Source of the DNA: Flavobacteriales bacterium CG18_big_fil_WC_8_21_14_2_50_32_9
Lineage (GTDB): Bacteria; Bacteroidota; Bacteroidia; Flavobacteriales_E; Vicingaceae
Direction: 5' to 3'
DNA length: 7,560 nt
Assembly: GCA_002770955.1 (NCBI GenBank)
Contig: PCUH01000075.1
Span: 23,451-31,010, forward strand
The notes below the pieces were generated by a model. It had not been told where the DNA came from, searched no databases, and was given only the letters and a program-made list of their open reading frames with translations. This document shows, in pieces, positions 1 through 6,076 of this stretch. The position numbers and the translations under genes were made by a program. The first letter of the stretch is position 1. Each line of letters begins with the position of its first letter.

Positions 1-2411
1 ACCTCCACGCTTAGCCATATATTTTTAAATGTGTTTAGTGGGTTTTTGCCTTTAAACTTTTTTTCTTCTTTTTTAATAACATAAGAAAACCCGATATCTA
101 CTCTTCTGTAAGGTGGAATTCTGAATGTTGCCAAATGTCTTTCTCTAGATTGAGGAGGTCCAAAAGGCAACCCTGTTGCATAGTGCAACGAAATGTTCAT
201 TTTAAAATCGGGTAATTTTGGAATATAATCTTGAAAAAACAAACTAAATGCAAAACGTTGGTCTGTTGGTCTTGGAATGTAGCCTGGCTCAATTCTTTTT
301 GTTTCCACAACCACATCATTTTCTGTATATCCTGAAATAATTTCAACACCATCACTGTTGAAGTTTTTAAAGTAAAAATCATCTTTTAGGTTTTCTTCGG
401 TTTTCATAAAAGACATACTAAACCAAGATTCAACACCTTTTACAAATTCGCCATTTACTTTCAAATCTAAACCTGTAGCGTAAGCATCAGCATTGTTTGT
501 AGCAAAATAACGCACCCTAACATTATCAACTTGATAGGGAATTATATTTTTCATGTGTTTGTAATATATTTCTGAAGTAAACTTAAAAGGTCTTTCCCAA
601 GCTTTAAAATTATAATCGGAAGATAGAACTACTTGATAGGAAAGCTGAGATTTAATATTTTCATTAAGAACTCCATCAAAATCACGCATTTCTCTATAAA
701 AAGGAGGTTGATAATAAACTCCTCCTGCTAAACGAAACAGAAAATTTCTTTTCCAGTTTGGTTTAATAGAAAATGAAGTTCTAGGACTAAAAATAAATTC
801 ATCATTAAAATCCCAATAAGCTCCTCTTCCTCCTAGCGTAAAAGTATATGCAACAGTATCTCTGCTCCATTGCCAAGAACGCTGAAGATATGCACTGTAT
901 CTATTGCTTGTTAATGAAATACGAGTTTTCAACACTTCTTTTAGCTCCAATAGTTGATCGGGTTGTGCATTTGGATCAACATAACCTATTGAATCTGCAG
1001 GTCGAGGGGTAAAAAAATCGGCTGAATCAATAAAAGACCATTCGCTCAATTTATCTTTAATGAGTTCTCTTTGGTATTTTACACCCCAAAAGGTAGTGTG
1101 TTTTTCTTTCACAACTTTCCCTTTATGTTCGGCATTAAAAACAGTTGCATCAAGTGTATTTCTTGAATGATCGAAAAATGTTCCTACTCCCCTATTAAAT
1201 TTAACATTTCCGAAATTATCACTTCCTAAATCTCTTTCAAGTTCATTGATTTTATAAGCTCCTTCAATATCAAATTTTTCGTCTTCTAATGAAGAAAATG
1301 TAGATGTAATAAATTTTAATTCAATGTTCTCACGAGGTTTGAAGGTATTAGAAATAGCACCAAAATAGGTTTGAAATTGATCAACTTCTTGTCCGTCAAA
1401 AAAGACAGTAAGTTGAAGGGCTTCATTGATAGTTCCAAATTCTGTTTGACGAGTTTGGGGAATAAATTTATACCTGTTTAATGCCATGTTTCCCAACACT
1501 CCAATTTCCCATTTCTCACTAATATCGTAGGTTAAATAGGTTTGAAAATCGAAAAATACAGGTTTAAATTCTCCATCTGTATCCAGACTTCTTAATACAT
1601 ATTGATTGCTCTTGAAACGTGCACCTGTAATATAAGTAAACCGATGATTTTTACTTGCTCCTTCAATGTGAGCATCTGCACCTAGTAAACTCATACCTAC
1701 AGAACCAGCAAATTCTTCAGGTTCTTTATATTTTACATCCAATACAGAAGCCATTTTATCGCCATATTTAGCTTCAAAACCTCCAGCAGAAAAATGGATG
1801 TCTGAAACCATTTTAGAATTTATAAAACTCAGCCCTTCTTGTTGCCCAGAACGAATCAAAAAAGGACGATATACTTCTATATCATTCACATACACTAGAT
1901 TTTCATCAAAATTACCTCCACGAACAGAATATTGAGAACTAAGCTCATTGTTTGAATTTACACCTGGAAATGTTTTAAGTATAGCTTCAATAGAGTTGTT
2001 GGGTCCAGCCATTTGAGTAGCCAAATTCGGATTAACTTTAGTTAATGTTGATGAACGATTCCCCTCTTCGGCTAATTCAAATTCTTTCATATCAACAACA
2101 TCAATTTCCATTTTAATCGAAAATTCTAATTTTTCATTCGGCTCAAGAAAAACAACTTTTTTAATGGTCTTTAATCCAACATAGGAATAAGCGATAACAA
2201 CATTTTTGTTTGCTTCAACAGTGATAGTATATTTACCGTCAGAAGTTGTTTTCACTCCTCCTGCTACTCCTTCAATAGCAATATTCACATTTTCAATAGG
2301 AACACCTTTATCGTCATTTATGGTTCCATATACAGAAGCTGTTTCCTGTGAGAAAACCAACTTAGTAATAGTTACTATAAATAGTGTGAAATATATGTGT
2401 TTTAAACTCAA
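1..2411 (-). CDS. TonB-dependent outer-membrane receptor with carboxypeptidase-regulatory-like N-terminus (3' end outside window)
   Basis: About 803 codons are open in one frame without a stop; the C-terminal strands run off the left edge. Residues 1-21 form a signal peptide ending VFS before Gln. Residues about 27-105 (starting VYGTINDDKGVPIENVNI) match the carboxypeptidase-D regulatory-like beta-sandwich common on Bacteroidota receptors. A plug domain follows at about 128-235, with ILKTFPGV at 144-151, SVRGG around Arg164 and SAGGFEAKYGDKMASVLDV at 208-226. The rest is rich in aromatic, alternating strands, as expected of a 22-strand barrel. The protein should take up a ligand across the outer membrane using TonB energy; the ligand (siderophore, vitamin, peptide or glycan) cannot be told, and no SusD partner is in view. 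The start is TTG at 2411-2409: no in-frame ATG lies between the upstream stop (2495) and residue 101, and starting there would lose the signal peptide. A matching promoter lies just upstream. Confidence 0.9.
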   Translation of the reverse strand, partial: MSLKHIYFTLFIVTITKLVFSQETASVYGTINDDKGVPIENVNIAIEGVAGGVKTTSDGKYTITVEANKNVVIAYSYVGLKTIKKVVFLEPNEKLEFSIKMEIDVVDMKEFELAEEGNRSSTLTKVNPNLATQMAGPNNSIEAILKTFPGVNSNNELSSQYSVRGGNFDENLVYVNDIEVYRPFLIRSGQQEGLSFINSKMVSDIHFSAGGFEAKYGDKMASVLDVKYKEPEEFAGSVGMSLLGADAHIEGASKNHRFTYITGARFKSNQYVLRSLDTDGEFKPVFFDFQTYLTYDISEKWEIGVLGNMALNRYKFIPQTRQTEFGTINEALQLTVFFDGQEVDQFQTYFGAISNTFKPRENIELKFITSTFSSLEDEKFDIEGAYKINELERDLGSDNFGNVKFNRGVGTFFDHSRNTLDATVFNAEHKGKVVKEKHTTFWGVKYQRELIKDKLSEWSFIDSADFFTPRPADSIGYVDPNAQPDQLLELKEVLKTRISLTSNRYSAYLQRSWQWSRDTVAYTFTLGGRGAYWDFNDEFIFSPRTSFSIKPNWKRNFLFRLAGGVYYQPPFYREMRDFDGVLNENIKSQLSYQVVLSSDYNFKAWERPFKFTSEIYYKHMKNIIPYQVDNVRVRYFATNNADAYATGLDLKVNGEFVKGVESWFSMSFMKTEENLKDDFYFKNFNSDGVEIISGYTENDVVVETKRIEPGYIPRPTDQRFAFSLFFQDYIPKLPDFKMNISLHYATGLPFGPPQSRERHLATFRIPPYRRVDIGFSYVIKKEEKKFKGKNPLNTFKNIWLSVE

Positions 2412-2443
2412 AAGTTGTAATTGACCGTTGATAAAAAAGAAGA

Positions 2444-2476
2444 CAAAATTACTTAAAAAAGTAGTATCGTTACAAA
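2444..2476 (-). promoter_or_regulatory. Bacteroidota-type promoter of the TonB receptor gene
   Basis: Read on the minus strand, TAATTTTG (2451-2444) is a perfect match to the -7 consensus TAnnTTTG of the Bacteroidota primary sigma factor. TTTG at 2476-2473 fits the -33 element with a 21-nt spacer, inside the known range of roughly 17-23. Transcription should begin near 2438, giving a leader of about 25-30 nt before the TTG start at 2411. The match to consensus is seen directly; activity is inferred. Confidence 0.65.
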
Positions 2477-2488
2477 CAGAAAAATGGA

Positions 2489-2506
2489 TAGATTATTGTA
2501 GATTAT
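2489..2506. repeat. Two TAGATTAT octamers at 10-bp spacing
   Basis: The octamer TAGATTAT occurs at 2489-2496 and again at 2499-2506, separated by TG. A weaker echo, ATGATTTA, follows at 2509-2516. The ten-base period puts the copies on one face of the helix, about 13 bp upstream of the receptor's -33 element, where an activator would bind. In sequence this AT-rich it may also be chance. Confidence 0.3.
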
Positions 2507-2594
2507 GAATGATTTAAAAATATTAACAAAACGGTGTTTAAAATAGAACATTTTAGGTAACAAGTTTTATATTTCTTCGTATTAATTTAACACT

Positions 2595-3572
2595 ATGAAA
2601 ATAATTAACACATCAACGCTGTTTTTTCTTATTCTATTAAGTAATTATTTGCTTGGACAGGAAAATAATTATACGTACAACCTTTTTGAGGCTGTGAACT
2701 TTAATAAAACAGATAACTATCGTTTTGTTCAAACTCAAGCTCTTTACAATGAAAAATGGGATGAACTACCTCAACCAAATTTTTGGAGAACATTAATGAC
2801 CATGGAGGAAGATTCTGCATTAATAAATGTTGGATTCAACAGACAAATCATAAAAAAGGTGGCTGTAAATGATTGGAATAAAAAATCAGACCTCGACAAA
2901 AATGGCTTTAGAGATAGTGTTAGAACTTTCTTTGGTTATCCTCAAGACACTCGAATTTTTATGACTTCTGGAAAAAAGTCTTTTTATGATTTTGAAAAAG
3001 TGATACCTACAATTGAGCAAGGTATTGATGTTTTTCAATATAATAATGTTGATCCATTTTATGCTCAAGCAATTTTATTAATTGAAAGTCCTAATAAATT
3101 ACAAAAATCGCCTGTTGGAGCTTACGGTTCTTTTCAACTAATGAAAAATGTAGCTACTCAAATGGGGTTAACCGTCAATAATGTTATTGATGACCGTAAA
3201 GATTTTGATAAATCGGCTTGGGCTGCAGCAAAATTGATTCGAACAATTTGCATACCTGAAACTAACCGAATTTTAAATGAAAAGTGCATCACTTATGAAC
3301 CTACCGATTTGTGGTACAGGCTTTTGGTACTACATGTTTATCATGCTGGAGCGGGTAATGTAAAAAAAGTGCTTGATGTTATTAATCCTGAAAAAGGCAA
3401 TATGGAGTTAATTACAACCATGTGGCAAACAGAAGCAGGTGGTTTCAGAAATGCTTCTCAAAATTATTCTCAACTCGCTTTAGCATCCATTTTAGAGTTA
3501 AATGCAATCATTTATAATAAATGTGATTTTATTTATCCTTGTGCTGAGGAAGAGTCTATGATAGAATATTAG
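2595..3572 (+). CDS. Secreted lytic transglycosylase, SLT/MltD-like catalytic domain
   Basis: The 325-residue product begins with a signal peptide (about 1-21, hydrophobic core LFFLILLSNYLL, then GQ) and has no lipobox, so it is predicted to be periplasmic. Residues about 150-265 form a lysozyme-like SLT domain. LLIES at 161-165 supplies the likely catalytic Glu164. SPVGAYGSFQLM (172-183) is the family GA-G-(M/F)QLM motif, DDRKDFDKSAWAAAKLI (199-215) matches the DxR..d...S..AAA helix, and YHAGAGNV (249-256) matches the usual YNAGpGnV. Such enzymes cleave the MurNAc-GlcNAc bond and leave 1,6-anhydro ends, serving wall turnover or insertion of envelope machines. No LysM repeat is present, unlike classical MltD. 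The first 150 residues after the signal are not assignable to a domain. Four cysteines (219, 231, 310, 316) flank or follow the fold and could form disulfides. The gene stands alone: its left neighbour is divergent and its right neighbour convergent. Confidence 0.88.
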   Translation: MKIINTSTLFFLILLSNYLLGQENNYTYNLFEAVNFNKTDNYRFVQTQALYNEKWDELPQPNFWRTLMTMEEDSALINVGFNRQIIKKVAVNDWNKKSDLDKNGFRDSVRTFFGYPQDTRIFMTSGKKSFYDFEKVIPTIEQGIDVFQYNNVDPFYAQAILLIESPNKLQKSPVGAYGSFQLMKNVATQMGLTVNNVIDDRKDFDKSAWAAAKLIRTICIPETNRILNEKCITYEPTDLWYRLLVLHVYHAGAGNVKKVLDVINPEKGNMELITTMWQTEAGGFRNASQNYSQLALASILELNAIIYNKCDFIYPCAEEESMIEY

Positions 3573-3611
3573 AGTCTGAACTGTTAAGCAGGAGTTTGGT
3601 TAAGTAAAAAA

Positions 3612-4184
3612 TCACTTCCATTCAAAAGTTTCAAAAAGATGATGAATGTCTTTTTCTATGTATTCCAACACGGGTTGAATAGAATCTTGATTCGGAACAT
3701 TATTAAAATATAAGGAACCTCTAACAAAATGATTTGTGCTATCTGTTAAGTGAAATTGATAAGCTGATGCAGCATTTCCTTCAATAATATAAACCAATCC
3801 ATATACTTTTTTTTCTGGAAATGAAATGGTATTCTGCTCAATATCAAACGCTTTCACAGTATGTTTAAATGCCAATGTTCGGGAATCTTCTAAAAATTGA
3901 TTGATATTATTATCGACAGATTTATAACTAAAATAGATACTCGCATTCATTCCGTTAAAAACGATATCAAACCAACAGGATTTATCTATATTGTTTTTAT
4001 TGGGTTGAATAGATGCATAAGTTGGAATTTCAAAAGAAAACGGACAATCAGTTTCAATAGTTTTGTATGATTTCTCAGGTAAATCAATTCTAAAATATCC
4101 TGTTGGTTTTGGCGTATATATTGGCGATTCGCAAGCCGTGAGTAGAAAAATTATTGTTATTAAAACGATATTTTTTGTTTTCAT
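3612..4184 (-). CDS. gldD: Gliding motility lipoprotein GldD
   Basis: The 190-residue product matches GldD over its full length. It opens with a lipoprotein signal (hydrophobic 6-15, lipobox LTAC, lipidated Cys18). Conserved family stretches are YTPKPTGYFRIDLPEK (23-38), CPFSFE (47-52), SCWFDI (69-74), EGNAASAYQFHLTDS (135-149) and HFVRGSLYFNNVPNQDS (152-168), with EWK at the C-terminus. In Flavobacterium johnsoniae GldD is needed for gliding and is linked to the type IX secretion/gliding machinery; its biochemical role is unknown, and it also occurs in Bacteroidota not seen to glide. The ATG overlaps the ruvX stop as ATGA, implying coupled translation. The usual partner gldE is not the upstream neighbour here. 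The gene converges on the transglycosylase across a 39-bp gap. Confidence 0.93.
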   Translation of the reverse strand: MKTKNIVLITIIFLLTACESPIYTPKPTGYFRIDLPEKSYKTIETDCPFSFEIPTYASIQPNKNNIDKSCWFDIVFNGMNASIYFSYKSVDNNINQFLEDSRTLAFKHTVKAFDIEQNTISFPEKKVYGLVYIIEGNAASAYQFHLTDSTNHFVRGSLYFNNVPNQDSIQPVLEYIEKDIHHLFETFEWK

Positions 4185-4603
4185 TTTAAAAATTGTTTTT
4201 GTTCGAGATAACTTTGTAGAATTATGGTTGCACTGATTTGATCAACTAAGGCTTTATTTTGACGTGCTTTTTTGTTCAATCCAGCATCTATCATTGTTTG
4301 AAAAGCCATTTTTGAAGTAAATCGTTCATCTATTCTCTCAATTTTTATGGTTGGAAATTTCTTTGAAAAATGCTTCACAAAAGGTTCAATAAATCGTGCT
4401 GATTCGGCTGGGTTATTATGCAAATCTTTTGCTTCACCAATTACCACACATTCAACATTATGTTTTAATACGTATTTTTCTAAAAACGGAATAACTTCGG
4501 TTACGTGAAGCGTAGTTAATCCAGATGCAATAATCTGCAAATCGTCTGTTTCAGCTATTCCAACTCGTTTCTGACCGTAATCTATAGCTATAATTCGAGG
4601 CAT
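4181..4603 (-). CDS. ruvX: RuvX/YqgF family putative pre-16S rRNA nuclease or Holliday-junction resolvase
   Basis: The 140-residue product has the normal length and complete RNase H-like fold signature of YqgF/RuvX. AIDYGQKRVGIA at 6-17 holds the first catalytic Asp (Asp8), VVIGEAKD at 53-60 is strand 4, IDERFTS at 91-97 carries the conserved Glu/Arg, and LVDQISATIILQSYL at 119-133 holds the last metal-binding Asp (Asp121). Family members have been assigned to 5'-end maturation of 16S rRNA and to Holliday-junction resolution; in either case the protein is cytoplasmic. The start at 4603 is the ATG directly before the PRIIAIDYG strand. Its leader is unusual: a 14-bp repeat array ends six bases before the ATG. 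Its last four bases overlap gldD, so the two are probably translated from one mRNA. Confidence 0.92.
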   Translation of the reverse strand: MPRIIAIDYGQKRVGIAETDDLQIIASGLTTLHVTEVIPFLEKYVLKHNVECVVIGEAKDLHNNPAESARFIEPFVKHFSKKFPTIKIERIDERFTSKMAFQTMIDAGLNKKARQNKALVDQISATIILQSYLEQKQFLK

Positions 4604-4609
4604 ATACTC

Positions 4610-4658
4610 TAGTAGTTAGGGATTAGTAGTTAGGGATTAGTAGTTAGGGATTAGTAGT
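4610..4658 (-). repeat. 14-bp tandem array (3.5 perfect copies) in the ruvX leader
   Basis: On the plus strand the unit TAGTAGTTAGGGAT occurs three times without a mismatch (4610-4623, 4624-4637, 4638-4651), followed by a half unit TAGTAGT (4652-4658). It fills the space between ribBA and ruvX and stops six bases from the ruvX start codon; as transcribed it reads ATCCCTAACTACTA. Perfect identity of the copies points to recent slippage or duplication, so copy number may vary between strains. Confidence 0.9.
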
Positions 4659-4686
4659 AACTGTTTTTTAACTACTAACCCCTAAC
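4643..4686 (-). other. Predicted RNA hairpin between ribBA and ruvX (16-bp stem, 12-nt loop)
   Basis: Bases 4643-4658 and 4671-4686 are complementary around a 12-nt A-rich loop (4659-4670). In the minus-strand transcript all 16 positions pair, the only non-Watson-Crick one being a G-U wobble (4679 with 4650). No U-run follows, so it does not look like an intrinsic terminator. It could pause polymerase, protect the ribBA 3' end or modulate ruvX translation; these roles are inferred. Confidence 0.55.
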
Positions 4687-4709
4687 ACCTATCTACTAAC
4701 ACCTCATTT
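4668..4709 (-). repeat. Degraded inverted copies of the same 14-bp unit
   Basis: Read as 14-base blocks, 4668-4681 (TTAACTACTAACCC) matches the reverse complement of the left-hand unit at 12 of 14 positions. The next two blocks, 4682-4695 and 4696-4709, both begin CTAACACCT and match it at about 8-9 positions. The arm keeps the 14-bp register but points the other way from the array at 4610-4658 and is much more diverged. It ends at the ribBA stop codon. Confidence 0.6.
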
Positions 4710-5918
4710 TCACATTTTCAATTCATGTCCCATTTTATCTTTTTTTGTTTGAAGATAAAGTTTATTAAACTTGTTTGATTGAATTTCCAACGACACATTT
4801 TCAACTATTTCTAATCCATAACCCATTAATCCTGTTCTTTTCTTTGGATTGTTGCTTAATAATTTAATTTTGGAAACACCTAACGCTCTTAAAATTTGAG
4901 CTCCAATTCCGTAATCACGTTCATCAGCTTTAAAGCCTAATTCTATGTTTGCCTGCACAGTATCTCTTCCTTCCTCTTGTAATTTATAGGCTTTCAACTT
5001 ATTTATTAATCCAATACCTCTACCCTCTTGATTCATATAAACAATTACTCCTTTTCCTGCTTTTTCTATCAACTCCATAGATTTTTGTAGCTGAGGACCG
5101 CAATCACATCGGCAAGAGCCAAAAATATCGCCTGTCATACAAGAGGAATGAACTCGAACTAAAATAGGTTCATCAGGTTTCCATTCTCCTTTTACCAAAG
5201 CCAAATGATCCATATCATTGGTAGTTTGTTTAAAGGCCACCATATTAAAATCACCATATTCTGTAGGTAGTTGAACGGTTACAATTTTATTTATTAATGT
5301 TTCGTGTTGTAACCGATAAGCTATCAAATCTTTAATGGAAACAATAACTAAATTATGTTTTGTCGCAATTTTTAATAATTGAGGTAAACGAGCCATTGTT
5401 CCATCTTCGTTCATAATTTCAACAATTACGCCTGCTGGTTCAAAACCTGCCATTCGAGCAAAGTCTATTGCTGCTTCGGTATGTCCTGCTCTTCGTAAAA
5501 CGCCCCCCCTTTTGGCTTTTAAAGGAAAAATATGTCCAGGTTTTCCTATTTGCTCTTTTTTTATTGCTGGATTTATTAATGCCAAAATAGTTTTTGCTCG
5601 ATCACTTGCCGAAATACCAGTTGTACACCCATCACCAATTAAATCAACAGAAACAGTAAAAGGTGTTTCATAAGCTGCATTGTTTGCTTGAACCATTAGA
5701 TCCAAACCTAACTCTTCACACCTATCTTCAATAAGTGGAGCACAAATTAACCCTCTACCATAGGTTGCCATAAAATTTATCATTTCAGGCGTAACCGAAC
5801 GAGCTGCTGCAATAAAATCACCTTCATTCTCTCTATCCTCATCATCTACTACTATAATTACTTTTCCTGCTTTTACAGCATCAATCGCTTCTTCAATTGT
5901 ATTCAGTTTTGTTTCCAT
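4710..5918 (-). CDS. ribBA: RibBA: 3,4-dihydroxy-2-butanone-4-phosphate synthase / GTP cyclohydrolase II
   Basis: The 402-residue bifunctional enzyme feeds both branches of riboflavin synthesis: the RibB half converts ribulose 5-phosphate to dihydroxybutanone phosphate plus formate, and the RibA half opens GTP to the diaminopyrimidine precursor plus formate. The RibB domain (about 5-204) shows DDEDRENEGD at 25-34 (acidic metal and substrate loop), GCTTGISASDR at 97-107 and RAGHTEAAIDF at 143-153. The RibA domain (about 208-400) shows SSCMTGDIFGSCRCDCG at 258-274, with zinc ligands expected at Cys260, Cys271 and Cys273, plus NQEGRGIGL (296-304) and LLSNNPKKRTGL (353-364). All key residues of both halves are present, so both activities are expected. 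A perfect -7 box lies 15 bases before the ATG. It is probably the first gene of a ribBA-ruvX-gldD transcript, although the 106-bp repeat-bearing spacer leaves that open. The other rib genes are not in view. Confidence 0.95.
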   Translation of the reverse strand: METKLNTIEEAIDAVKAGKVIIVVDDEDRENEGDFIAAARSVTPEMINFMATYGRGLICAPLIEDRCEELGLDLMVQANNAAYETPFTVSVDLIGDGCTTGISASDRAKTILALINPAIKKEQIGKPGHIFPLKAKRGGVLRRAGHTEAAIDFARMAGFEPAGVIVEIMNEDGTMARLPQLLKIATKHNLVIVSIKDLIAYRLQHETLINKIVTVQLPTEYGDFNMVAFKQTTNDMDHLALVKGEWKPDEPILVRVHSSCMTGDIFGSCRCDCGPQLQKSMELIEKAGKGVIVYMNQEGRGIGLINKLKAYKLQEEGRDTVQANIELGFKADERDYGIGAQILRALGVSKIKLLSNNPKKRTGLMGYGLEIVENVSLEIQSNKFNKLYLQTKKDKMGHELKM

Positions 5919-6076
5919 CTACTTTATTTTATACAAAATTAAGAAAATTGAATTTGTAAGCTATATTGTTCCTAATAAAGTTTTCATTGATGCTTAATTT
6001 AAAATTTCTAAATAAACTCAAACCCCTTTCTGAAAAATAATGCTACTTTTAACCAAAATTTTAAAATTATAGAACT
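5919..6076. promoter_or_regulatory. Divergent intergenic region between ribBA and fhs
   Basis: These 158 bp hold the ribBA -7 box (5934-5941) and must carry the fhs promoter. For fhs the nearest candidate is TACTTTTA at 6044-6051, one mismatch from TAnnTTTG and without a -33 TTG at the right distance; TGAATTTG at 5949-5956 is an equally weak alternative. No FMN-riboswitch-like conserved element, coding frame or Shine-Dalgarno sequence was recognised on either strand. Confidence 0.4.
5934..5941 (-). promoter_or_regulatory. -7 promoter box TAATTTTG of ribBA
   Basis: Minus-strand TAATTTTG matches TAnnTTTG exactly and is identical to the box before the TonB receptor gene. No TTG or TTTG lies 17-23 nt upstream, so the -33 element is missing or very degenerate. 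Transcription would begin around 5928, leaving only about ten bases of leader before the ATG. That leaves no room for an FMN riboswitch in a transcript from this site. Confidence 0.45.

Larger units (their letters stand above)
2412..2594. promoter_or_regulatory. Divergent intergenic region between the receptor and the transglycosylase
   Basis: These 183 bp contain the receptor promoter (2444-2476) and, upstream of it, two exact TAGATTAT copies spaced ten bases apart (2489-2496 and 2499-2506). On the plus strand the best -7 candidate for the transglycosylase is TATATTTC at 2568-2575, which has one mismatch to TAnnTTTG and no TTG at a suitable -33 distance, so it is weak. No Shine-Dalgarno sequence precedes the ATG at 2595; the upstream bases are A/T-rich, as is usual in this phylum. 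No open reading frame of note was seen. Confidence 0.5.

Noticed and set aside
197..382. 61-codon minus-strand frame
   Set aside because: It is a shifted frame inside the receptor gene, whose real frame reads through here with barrel-like sequence.
1..2411. SusC/RagA-type glycan importer
   Set aside because: No SusD-like gene is adjacent in the visible part, and the protein is near 800-860 residues, shorter than typical SusC proteins of about 1000.
2206..2424. 72-codon plus-strand frame
   Set aside because: It lies opposite the start of the TonB receptor, whose frame encodes clear signal-peptide and domain motifs; it is an antisense shadow.
2886..3068. 60-codon minus-strand frame
   Set aside because: It is antisense to the well-supported transglycosylase and has no recognisable motif.
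3573..3611. Bidirectional terminator between the transglycosylase and gldD
   Set aside because: Only a very short imperfect pairing (CTG with CAG) is visible, with no GC-rich stem before the A/T run, so no terminator can be supported.
4610..4651. TTAGGG inside each repeat unit, resembling a vertebrate-type telomere repeat
   Set aside because: The unit is 14 bp and TTAGGG is only part of it; the flanks are bacterial genes, so this is coincidence.
4604..4709. Possible CRISPR array
   Set aside because: The copies are contiguous 14-mers with no unique spacers and no cas genes nearby.
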